Assembly: GCA_037974965.1 (NCBI GenBank)
Contig: JBBPFI010000013.1
Location: 434,001-498,000 of the forward strand
DNA: 64,000 nt
Source of the DNA: Dacryopinax spathularia
Taxonomy: Eukaryota; Basidiomycota; Dacrymycetes; Dacrymycetales; Dacrymycetaceae
Reading direction: 5' to 3'
Made by a program: the position numbers and the translations under genes. The notes beneath the pieces were generated by a model that was given only the letters and a program-made list of their open reading frames with translations, did no database searches and was not told where the DNA came from. Of the stretch, positions 33,811 to 43,464 are shown one piece after another (positions within the stretch are counted from its first letter, which is position 1; every line of letters begins with the position of its first letter).

Positions 33811-34640
33811 GGCCCGCGGACGCCCTTCGTCCCTTTTGCCATCGAGTCGGGGGTGGGAGCTGTTACAAGCCCGGACTCCTGCACGCTTGTACGCTTATAC
33901 GCCCCATGCAGTTAACGTCGCTCAATCACCTCGAACTCCGGCATCTCCCCTGCAAGAAGGCGCTGTCTCGGTACTTGGATCAGGAGGGCCGGCAGGACGC
34001 AGGCTGCCGGTCCCGCAGTCTCTGTCCGTTCGCGTTCGATCTACGGCATTCTGGCGTTTTGGCCTCGAGGCACACGAGACACAACGCCTCGAGCCGAGGC
34101 AACCTCAACGGCGCTCTCTCCGCTCTCTCCGCAAGTGGCACTACGGGACTTCCTGATGCACGATTCAGCAGCGTAGGATGGTAAGTCTGCCGCCCCTGCA
34201 GGAGAAGGCTGCGGTCTGCTTCTGCTCCGCTCGGCGTGGGCCGTCACTCGCTCCCTCGCTCAGGAGAAGACGACGCGCCTCAAGAACATACGGCACGGCA
34301 GCTCAGCCCAAGAACGCCCCATCCCTCCAGCCATCCAGCTCTGATCCGCCGCCCTGCTCGGTCATCGAAGACCACCCTAAACCGCACCTCAACCAGTTCG
34401 TCCCTTCTCTCTCTTCTCCCATATCCTTCCTCTTCTCATATAGCCATCTTGCCGCCTTCCGTCACTTCCCTTTATTCTCGTCTCATCTCATCTACTCTCT
34501 GTTCCTCTCGTTTCGTCTACTTTCGTCTCGTTTCGTTTCGTTTCGTCCTTTTCTTTTCTTTTCTTGGGTGCATCACAGGGATGTATCCTAGAAGCAAATC
34601 CAGTCGGCCTTTCTTCTGCGGGCAACACGCGTACATGCAA
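33811..34640 (+). repeat. Duplicated 3' flank of F-box relic with CT-rich repeat (copy 3)
   Basis: Counterpart of 18798-19590. It starts with the same TGAAGGCCC after the old stop, has a CTGTCCGTTCGCGTTCGAT block near 34020, ACCGCACCTCAACC near 34380, a very CT/T-rich tract, and TCACAGGGATGTATCCTAGA near 34574. The flank is longer here than at the source. No conserved gene follows. Confidence 0.65.
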
Positions 34641-34791
34641 TAACTCCATCATTAACAAGTGTCTAAACGAGCGTACATTGAGCACACGGCCTGCGCAGAC
34701 CCGGCAGGGAGGCTTGAGACAAGAGAAAAGATATTCGAGGTGCTGCTTTATGACGCGCTACCCGCCACAATTACGATCCGGTTGGCCGAGC

Positions 34792-36242
34792 TCAGCGGTA
34801 GTGAGATGTCGAGGCACCGGACCCAGTACCCGCCTGGGTGGCTGACCTCAATTTCGCTCTCTGGAGAGCCGCCGAAACCTCGTCGATGTCGGTCGGCTTG
34901 CGCTGTTCCTTAGCTTTGGGTTCATCTTGGAAGCAACCAAGCTCCTGTAGACCCCTCCAAGCCATCGCAAAGAGAGGGCCCCTCAACGCCGCCGACGAGA
35001 AGACCTTGTGGTAGCCTGAAATATCAGGTTCTTGTGTAGGAGGGGCTTCCTGCACACGGCTACTAGTAGGCTGTACCACGTTCCTCTGGACAGCTCCCTG
35101 GCCTTTTCCTATCTTGGTCGCTACATCGATAGCTGTTTCCTTCTCGGATTCCTTCTTGGGAACTTCTTTTGGAGAGACAATCTTGTTCAGCTCCATCGCG
35201 TAACTGGTGACGCTGTCATATAGGACACTCCTGCGACATGCAAAGGCATGATTATATCTGTGTGTAGGTGAGATCAGGTCGTCCTGCACCTTGAGACTGA
35301 ATGTGACCTACTTCAGAGCTTGAGAGAGAGCGCCACGAAGTTCGCCGGTGCTCTGGCCAAGATTGATCTGTTGCTCGGACATCTCGCCAATTGTGAACAG
35401 CTTGGAACGAGGTAACAAGTAGGGACGCTATTGTGCAGCCCCGTAAGCAACCATTCGATCGTCCACCCCCGTTCAGATCCGTACCTTGTCTTCGACGATC
35501 ACAAGGACACGTTGATCGCCCTTGCTACCTACGTATGTCAGGCGGGGTGCCTTGGCCGATATCCAGGCTGGAACGGTAAGCTCTGAGTTTGTTGGAAGCC
35601 ACTCTCCAAAACGTAGGGTCGGTTGATAACGCTTGCCCTTCCGAACTGCCACCAGCAAATGATCGGCACGTGCTTCTCCTAGAAGGAAGTGAGAAATATG
35701 CGGGGTATGACTACCAAAAAAAGGCTTACTGCGTGCAGGCCCCCCAGAGGTCTGAGACTTCAGCTGCACACGCCAGTCGGATCCGGTACAATACAAGACA
35801 ATGTTTAACAGCTCATACACAGGCCACATGACATTGACCAGTAACACATCCCTGAACACCATTGTATCAGCAGCGAACAACTACAGGACAAGCTCCGAGG
35901 CAAGGAGGCAACGTACCCAACATCCTGCTCGCTCGCAAGCTCATTACGGAGAAACTGCTTATCCATAATCTCCGGTAGCTCATGCAGAAATGTTGTAGCT
36001 GCCAGTTGAAGGGAAACATTATGCCATTCGTTTGTGAAGGAGTCGCTCAGATCGAGTCTCAAGATAGTGAAGGCATAGTGCTCCGTGGCACCAGTGACTG
36101 CAGAGGTACTGCCAGCACTCAGCAGCGTCTGCGTCACGTTTGGATTGTCCCCAGCGCGCAAGTTCAGAAAAGCAACAGGTTGTAAGTCGTGCTCGACCGA
36201 GCTGAAGCGTTCCTCTTCTTCTTTTACGTTGTGTTCAGGCAT
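34792..36242 (-). CDS. PD-(D/E)XK nuclease-like protein B, unknown role
   Basis: Paralogue of 20596-22673. From ATG 36242 (MPEHNVKEEEERFSSV): HYAFTILRLDLSDSF, then after an intron FRDVLLVNVMWPVYELLN and DWRVQLKSQTSGGPAR. After another intron comes ARADHLLVAVRKGKRY, and about 50 residues on, QRVLVIVEDK. Asp (ADHLL) and ExK (VEDK) fit the PD-(D/E)XK pattern. Later exons give LFTIGEMSEQQINLGQS, a Lys/Glu-rich stretch and ALRGPLFAMAWRGLQELG, matching the helix of gene A. The end is TGSGASTSHYR. At least five exons. It lacks the acidic tract and Pro/Gln-rich tail of gene A, so is shorter. Divergent from the kinase-like gene at 36820. Confidence 0.65.
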
Positions 36243-36819
36243 ATCGAAAGGGCACTGGCGGTTTCCTCCCTCCAAATGCCAGTGCTTAAATACCCTTTCA
36301 TTCAGACAATAGCCCCTCTGAACCCAAGTAGCACGCAATTCGAGAGAAAGGGCACGAAGCTAGGGAACGTTAGAGCCGCTGTTCTTGGCGGTCAGTCGGG
36401 TTTTGCCAGTAACTCCGCTTGTGTGCAATCTGACTTCATTGTTACCAGAATAGACGTGACTATCTGCGCAGAGATCCGGCACATCCATGTTTCAGGGGAG
36501 GATTGGTGATGGTTGATACTCATCATCGCGGTCCATGCGGGAGGAAATATCTGAGCTTGCTCCCCAGCGCGGGCAACAGTCCTTTGTCTACAAGGTTGAG
36601 ATACATGCTATTTCTGGTGCAAGCGGCGAGCTGAGTGAAAGGGTTATCCGGGTGGAGGCATGTTCGACGTCAAGCTTGATCGCAGAAATAAGACGAGTTG
36701 GACCTTCCTCCCGCAGCCGGAGGCTATCATCCCATGAACCCAAAGCTGTGCAGCATCTATAAAGTCTGCCCTGGTCGAAGCTAACACCCTTCCAGCACGC
36801 CCTTGACTTTCGAAAGCGA
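36243..36819. promoter_or_regulatory. Divergent promoter, nuclease-like B / kinase-like K9
   Basis: 577 bp between the two ATGs with no supported gene. The layout mirrors 22674-23087. Confidence 0.45.
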
Positions 36820-37900
36820 ATGATCCTCATGTCTGGCACTATCTTGACTGCTATCAGCCTGACTACCTTCCCTCCGTCTCCCTACACTGTTCCCGCGCCC
36901 GCCAATGACGATGGGAACGTGTACAGACCGACCGCGGTCCGGCCGCATCAGTTTGAATCAAAACCCCTTCCTGCAAGAGATCTGGTTCTTGCCCTCGCCC
37001 AGGACTTATACACTGGGCCCGAACGCTGGTCTCAAGTGTGGCTAGCTGAAATTCGTTCGGCTACCGTTCAATCTACCAACACCCCCACGACCGTCGTCCT
37101 CAAGCTTTTCCAGGAAGCTTGGTCTCCAGACCCAGACGTGCTATTCCAAGACAGCTGGTTCTCCGCATTTGCTCATGCTAGCAGAGAATCCTGGGCCTTC
37201 GAACGTCTGGCTCCATTCCAAGGTTCGGCGATACCTCACTCGTACGGGTTCTTTGATGTAAGCGCACTGTGGCCGTCTTGAAAGAATTCGGGAGCTCTAA
37301 CCTCTTTCATAGTTTGCCACACCTTCTGGCGGGATCATCCGAGGTCATGTCATGGAGTACATCGATGGTCATCCTATTGCGCGTGATTACACTGGTATGC
37401 TTAATGGTTCATGGTATACGGAGACGGCCTTTAAGAGAAGACTTCAGTGGGTACGCATAAGTTTACTCCCTCAAATGAAGAGGTTGACTGAGCGCGACTC
37501 TGCCCAGGTCTCAACTATCTACTCTACGCTCCGTGCTTTCCATGACTATAACGTCCACCACGGTGATCTCTACCCACGGAATGTTCTGCAGCTTCGTGAG
37601 GATCAAGACAGCTTTGTCTTTGTAGATTTCGCATGGGCGTGTCCCATGTCCGCTGTGAGCAGGCATTGCCTTTTAGATACTTTGGGGATAAGAGAGGTTC
37701 TGTATGAGCTCCATGACGCTAATCGCGTTTTCTTGTGGCTGGAAGCAGAGTATCTGGCGGGCGATCGCTTGATGAGTCCAGAGTGGGGCGATGAAAGTAC
37801 TCTTAAGGCCGCTCGAGACGACGCGCTGTACTCAGAGATAGAGCGAGAGGGGACGGTGCAGACTCTACGAGAACAGGGGATGACCGAGTTTCCGAACTAA
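36820..37900 (+). CDS. Kinase-like protein K9
   Basis: Three exons (36820-37257, 37313-37450, 37508-37900) join in frame to 322 aa. An ATG at 36835 could be the true start. The N-terminal exon is the shortest of the family and lacks the YxxW motif. Motifs: ERWSQVWLAEI; Lys in VVLKLFQEA; SRESWAFERL; IPHSYGFFD; RGHVMEYIDGH; catalytic VHHGDLYPRNVLQL; FVFVDFAWACP, where DFA replaces DFG. It is closest to 3128-4272 (both have HHGDLxPRN and exon 3 starting VS.(L/I)YS). Divergent from nuclease-like gene B. Confidence 0.83.
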
Positions 37901-38492
37901 TCCCCACCTACTACAGTAGATGTAACGTTCGTGCATATGGCAACCTTGTCCCCCGACCCCTTAAAACTCCGCGGCCTGGAGGCAGTCACTTCATCATGCC
38001 CATCCGAATTCACCTCTCTGACATTCCTTCAGCATGCAGGATTCATAAACTTACGTAGCAGCATCGAGCGTTTGGAATGGCGTTCCCCCGAGTGAAGAGC
38101 CCTGCTGTCTACTAGATGTACCTTCCCGCGTGCATTTCAAGTAAGGGCTCACCGTCCACCACCTCAGCTCTGCCACTGCGTCTGTACACTCGGTTATGAC
38201 TCAGCGACGCACCTCGCCGTTGGCAATATCGGTCAATTCCTACCCAGCTACTTCCCAGTATATCTTTGTCCATTAGCGCAGCAGTTCAGCGTTATCGGTA
38301 TCTGCGTTCTGCATTGAGCGTCCATCCAAGCCCGTCCTTCTAGCTGAATCCCCAATAACAGTCGCCACGAGCGAAGCTTTCTTTCACCTCATTGCGGGGA
38401 AATACTGCAGCGAGGAGAGCATGATGGCCCTTAACAATGTTGCCCATATAAAACACGTACACTACCGGTAGTACAGAATGCAGCGTATTGGT
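37901..38492. other. Intergenic, convergent 3' ends
   Basis: About 590 bp between the kinase-like gene and the intact ALDH, both ending here. Nothing else seen. Confidence 0.45.
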
Positions 38493-40211
38493 CTAGTTTA
38501 TCCTCGTTTTCATATGCACACTCTTCGCCTTCGTCAGCTGATCATACCCTATAGTCACCGTGAAGTCAGAATCGTGGCACAAGCCGGCGGTGAGGATCGT
38601 GGACGTACCAAATTTGCTCAAGCTCACTCCCCGACCTGAGTCCTTCACCCCTGTCCACGCTAGAGCCGGATCCAGATAATCACATCGATTCGCAAACACC
38701 GTCCCCGTCTCGAGCTCGTCCGTGAACCATCTGAACGCTGTCTGCGATTCAGGCCGCGAGAGGTCCGTCCATATCGAAGCAGTGAGGCCGTAAGGCGAAT
38801 CGTTCATCAGCTCGAGTGCTTCGGCATCAGACGAGACGGGCATTATGCCCACTACAGGACCGAACGTCTCTTCCATCATCACGTCCATTTCTGGTAGTTG
38901 TCAGCAGCGTTGCGTAGGTAGAGTCGTATACCAGTACGTACTATGGTTGACGTCCACCAGCACCATGGGCGGCACGAATGCCGTACCGGCTTTCGCGACC
39001 TCTGCGAACGGCTCTTGTGGTACTAACTGCCGTGCACCGGCTTTCAATGCTGCCTCGACTTGGGCCTTAATGCGATCCGCGCTGGCAACGCTGACGACAG
39101 GTCCGAGGGTGACATCTGGGTTGAGGGGATCGCCGAGCTTGTATTGAGCGGTGAGGGCAACGAACTGGTCGACGAACTTCTGGTAGAGCGATTGGTGGAC
39201 GTATATGCGCTATTAGGTGCGAAGGTTAGCCATAGCCGGGTCGAAGTAGCCGGGTAGCGCACCTCGATAGCACAGCAGCTCTGGCCGGAATTAAACATCG
39301 CGCCATCCACCAGCTGCTCGACCGTGTACGCGAGGTCCGCATCCTCACGGACGTATGCGGGGTCCTTCCCACCCAACTCCAGACCGACACCCTTCAGACC
39401 CGTGCCGACATTTCTCTCATTTCCCAGAACAGCCGCCTTTTCCACCGCCTTTCCTCCCGCAACCGATCCCGTGAATGAGATGAAATTCACGAGCGGGTGT
39501 GCTGCAGCGTGCGCGACTAGCGACGGAGACAGATGGAGGACAGAGAGAACGGATGTGGGCAGGCCGGCGGCGAGGAACGAGGCGGTCAGGCGTTCGGCAG
39601 TGAGCGGGGTTTGAGGCGACGGCTTGATAAGCACGCTATTTCCAGCGATCAAGGCAGGAAGAACGGAGTTAACCATCACCAGGTAGGGGTAACTGCCGCT
39701 CAGACGTGAGCATGTCTCCTTGCGCAGCAAGCGGCGACTGAGCGTACTTCCATGGTGCGACGACGAGAACAACACCCAGGGGTTCTCGTTTGATGTACCG
39801 ATGGAACCCAGGTTTGTCACTCGCACTCAGGTCGACGTCTCTTAGGCACTCCTCGGCGATAGAGAGCATATAATCCGCTCGCTCGAGCAATCCGCGGACC
39901 TCACCCGCCGCATATCGGATGGGTCGACCCATCTGTTCGGACAATTCACGAGCGATGTCATCTGTTTGAGCCTCAAACTCCGTCTGTCCGGATCTTGAAG
40001 TCAGCCTTTGCCGACTACAACCGCACTAACAAAGGCGCACCATGAATCTCCGCCCGATTGCGATGCGCTCCTGCAGGGGCACCTTCCGCCAGCTCTTTTG
40101 TGCAGTGGACGATGCGGCGATTGCCCCATCGAGCTCCTCCACGCTTGGATAGGTACGCGTCACCACCGGCTTCTGAGTGTGCGGTGCTATGGTCGTCTGC
40201 GTTTCAGGCAT
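38493..40211 (-). CDS. NAD(P)-dependent aldehyde dehydrogenase (intact copy 3)
   Basis: Oxidises an aldehyde to a carboxylic acid; ALDH superfamily, substrate unknown. Six exons (40211-40041, 39977-39748, 39692-39263, 39209-38942, 38890-38609, 38548-38493) join exactly in frame to 478 aa, a normal length. Motifs: SEQMGRPIRYAAGE; WNYPY after the second intron; AGNSVLIKPSPQTPLTAE for cofactor binding; FTGSVAGGK; GLELGGKDPAYV with the general-base Glu; FNSGQSCC with the nucleophile Cys; EETFGPVVGI; SRPESQ; GVSLSKFGYDQ and KSVHMKTR near the end. Splicing intron 1 as given omits ADFKIRTD-like coding potential. Two decayed copies lie at 1130 and 26250. Confidence 0.93.
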
Positions 40212-40749
40212 TGTTCCAGGTTGGGAGGCGTAGGATAGGGAGGAGACGGACAAAGCTCAAAGCGTAGAGACACGGACAGATACGATGAGATGGTAAAGGG
40301 ACGGAGGAGTGGGATTACATAAGCCGATCAACCGTCGGAGATGATGTTTCTCCGATGCGCGCGCCGGGCGATACTGAGTCTTCCTCCTTTGAGTCTCGTC
40401 CTTTTCCTGAGACTCGATTGGATTCACCGCTCTTATCATCAATGTGGTCGTCTAGCCATCTGATATACTACGCTGGAAGCTGAGACAAGCAGTCCGCTGC
40501 AGCGCCATCCTGGGAGGCACAGTCACACACCTTCGAACACAAAGCGACGGACGCGCCAACCACTGAACGGCTCTACTGAGCCCGGAGGGGAGAACGCCAT
40601 ACCTCTTGTCAGGCGGTTGGATTCGCAGAGGACCAGAGAGAAGCGACTAGAAAGGAAGAGAGAGGCGCATCGGCGGCACGCTCTCTACGTGCAAGGCTGG
40701 CTACTACGAAACGACAGGCCCCGTCCTGTAGAGATTGGCCGGAAACAAC
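40212..40749. other. Divergent spacer, ALDH / kinase relic
   Basis: No gene. The layout matches the other two ALDH/kinase pairs, but the sequence is only similar close to the ALDH start. Confidence 0.45.
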
Positions 40750-41480
40750 AATCGTGCGTGACCGCGTAGCTGAATTCGATGGTGTGCCTGCTCAGCCGCC
40801 TGATGATAGCGACAATGTTACTTCAGCAGCACTTATGTGTCCCGACTTGAAGGTGAAGAGCAATGCATCGTCGGTCTCGCTTGGACTGCTCCGATCTTTT
40901 GCGCCCCAGCGACATTGTCTCTCCTGCATTCCGCAAGCGCGAGCGCCAGTCTTCCCATGGCAATCGGCATTAGTCTCCAGTCTAGTCTGACTCGCCCACT
41001 GGTAGGCCGACAACGCGCTAGAAGAGCGACAGGTCGTTGTCAAGTCTTCCAAGAATCCCCTTTTCCGGTTCCTGACGCCGTACGCTTTCTGAGGTACGAA
41101 TCGTGCTGCGCGCGCACGCAACGGAAGAACGAAGCCTGATCTTTCGATAAGCTGCGTCCTCTGCAATGCAGCCTTCTTCCACATTCCTATGGCTTTTATG
41201 AGGTAGGTAAAGTCGTTCACCCCGACCACATCATACTAGAGTGAACTAACATCTATTTCATCAGTTTTGCATACCATGCGGGGATAAGGTCATCGGTTAT
41301 GTTGTGGAATACGTCGACCGGAAGCGCCTGCGATGCGATTTTGAAGGGAGGATTGATGGTTCATTTTATTCACCATCCAAGCAGGATTACCGTAGAGGAC
41401 AGGTTGGCCCTCATCTCGCCTCTAAGGTGTGAGCGCTGACATGGCCTCGATTCAGGTCGAGAAACTGGCAGAGAGCGTTT
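40750..41480 (+). pseudogene. Kinase-like gene relic K10
   Basis: Fragments in order: NASSVSLGLLRSF near 40855 (compare NASSLTLRLLKSL at 51000-51466), CQVFQESPFPVPDAV near 41040, RYESCCARTQRKNEA, then LLPHSYGFYE-like coding ending in a GT near 41200, and a middle exon CIPCGDKVIGYVVEYVD near 41270. The C-terminal exon is missing; similarity ends where the leader of the next intact gene begins. Nearest relatives are 41615-42889 and 6458-7639. Confidence 0.75.
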
Positions 41481-41614
41481 AAATCATCCAACAGCAAACT
41501 TGTCTACCTAACGACAAAACAGCTTCCGAGAACAGGGCCCCTTAGATAAGCAAACGCGGTCCGGCGGACGGACGTCGACGTTTTGTTCCTTCTTATCCGC
41601 TCGAGCTGAGCAAC

Positions 41615-42889
41615 ATGACGATAGAGGAGGAGCTGACGGAGATGTACCGGAAGCACGATCTGTACATGGAACAATGGAAGCCTCAGAACCGTGCAGCGCG
41701 TAAATTTCCCCTTAGGTCTGGTATGCGGCTGGTCGGTACGCCGAGAAGCAACGACGACAGCAATGCCCCTGGCACTCCCGTAGTCCAGCATTCAGACAGC
41801 CGCAACATCTCATCTCTTCCTCAGCAGCGTCGCAAGATGGAGTTTGAGACCAAGGGACCGCTTGTCACGCTGACACTGGGGAGATCGCTTCATGCCAATG
41901 GTGCTGCTACCGCCAGCTCAGGCACTTCGTCCAGTGACCTCGACCGTACCAGTATCGCCACCTCAAGTCCCACATCTGAGGCGCTCTCCGATATCGCCAG
42001 TATCAGCTCGTCCTCTGATTTCGACACGGATAGCGGTAGCGGGCTCTGGGCTCAAGCCTGGCTCGCGTACTGGTCGCCAGCTGTCGGGCCTGAGATAAGC
42101 CCCGTTGTACTCAAGCTATTCCAAGAATCTCTTTTCCCCGCCCCCGATGCAATGGACTATCTGGCCTACGACTCGTGGTGCGCGCGTACACAATGCAAGA
42201 ACGAGGCATGGGCGTTCGACCAGCTTCGTTGCTTGCAAGGCACTCTGCTTCCGCACTCCTATGGCTTCTACGAGGTGAGGAGTTACGTTTACAATAGTCT
42301 GTTTGGAATGCCTGATGTACGTATGACAAGTTCAAGCTACCCTGTGGGGAGACAGTTACGGGTCACGTAATGGAGTACGTCGATGGGAAGCCCCTGCAGA
42401 GAGATTACGACGCTATGATTGATGGTTCATTCTATACTTCGGTGGCTCGAGACCATCGCAGGCGAATGGTACGCGAAACTGCCGTGACTATGCGCTCGGA
42501 CTGAGATAAACTCTATGCAGCTCGGAAATTTAGCGGAGGGCGTGCACCATATCCATACGCTCGGCGTACATCATGGCGACTTGTCCGAAAGCAACGTTCT
42601 TCAGTTGGGACAGGATCCCCTGTCCCCGGTCTTCATCGATTTCAGCCTGTCTTCCCCCATGTCTTGCCCTTCAGAGTATGGGCACATGGACGCTGTGGCC
42701 TTATGGCATTGTTGGCAAGTGATTGAGGAAGGCCCGGTGGTCTATGCCTGGCTTGAGGAATGCATAGCTCGCGGAGAGCCATGGACAGCCGAATTCGGAA
42801 GACTTCCTCCCTCTGCTGCGAGAGCGAGCAGTATCGGTGGAAAAAGGATATCGAGCGGAGGTGGATCGCCTGCGACAGTGTCGTGCTAG
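41615..42889 (+). CDS. Kinase-like protein K11
   Basis: Three exons (41615-42274, 42331-42468, 42521-42889) join in frame to 388 aa, the longest member. The N-terminal exon has YMEQWKPQNRAARK, then a Ser/Thr/Asp-rich region of about 70 residues. Motifs: LWAQAWLAYW; Lys in VVLKLFQESLFPAP; CARTQCKNEAWAF; LLPHSYGFYE; GHVMEYVDGK; catalytic VHHGDLSESNVLQL; VFIDFSLSSP (DFS for DFG). Catalytic Lys, Glu and both Asp are present. It lies about 575 bp before the second peptide transporter on the same strand. The related gene 6458-7639 also neighbours a transporter. Confidence 0.85.
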
Positions 42890-43464
42890 CAACGGGTCGC
42901 TCCCAAACGGCGAATGAATTACTAGTGACTCGTTGTGATTAGCCATGTTCCCGTACCTCCTTCCACCAACGATGATATGTTGCACTCCGGACAGCATGTT
43001 CGAGTTAGAGCGCTGATACGCAGGGGCAAGTTAGCTCGCGCGGGCTTCCTGTCAAGGTCAAGGTCAACGTCCGCCACCAAGGTGGTTGAACGGCAAGTCG
43101 GCAAGTTCACTATACACATTCGGGACGCCAGCGTGGATTCTGTTCGCGCACAGATGCTAGTCGCGTCCTCACGGGCAAGAGCCTTGCGTTTATCGAGAAG
43201 GAAACTCTCTGAGCCCGTGATGTCCGACGAGCAAAGCTAGTGGATGACAATGATTGTTAGCGGTCCATAGTTACATACTCGTCCTAGGTTCTACACAACC
43301 TGGGATCGCTGTTGCCCGGCATTCGCGACCCGCTGCGCGCGAGTCTGTCGCTGTTCGCGTGCACCTGAAACGGCGGCGAACGCGTCGGAATGCAGTGATA
43401 AAAGCAAACCTCTCCCTTACCGCTTGACAAACAGAATGCTGCTCGTCTCATAATTATACAGGGT
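42890..43464. other. Spacer upstream of PTR2 copy 2
   Basis: 575 bp with no supported gene; probably the transporter's promoter. Confidence 0.45.
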
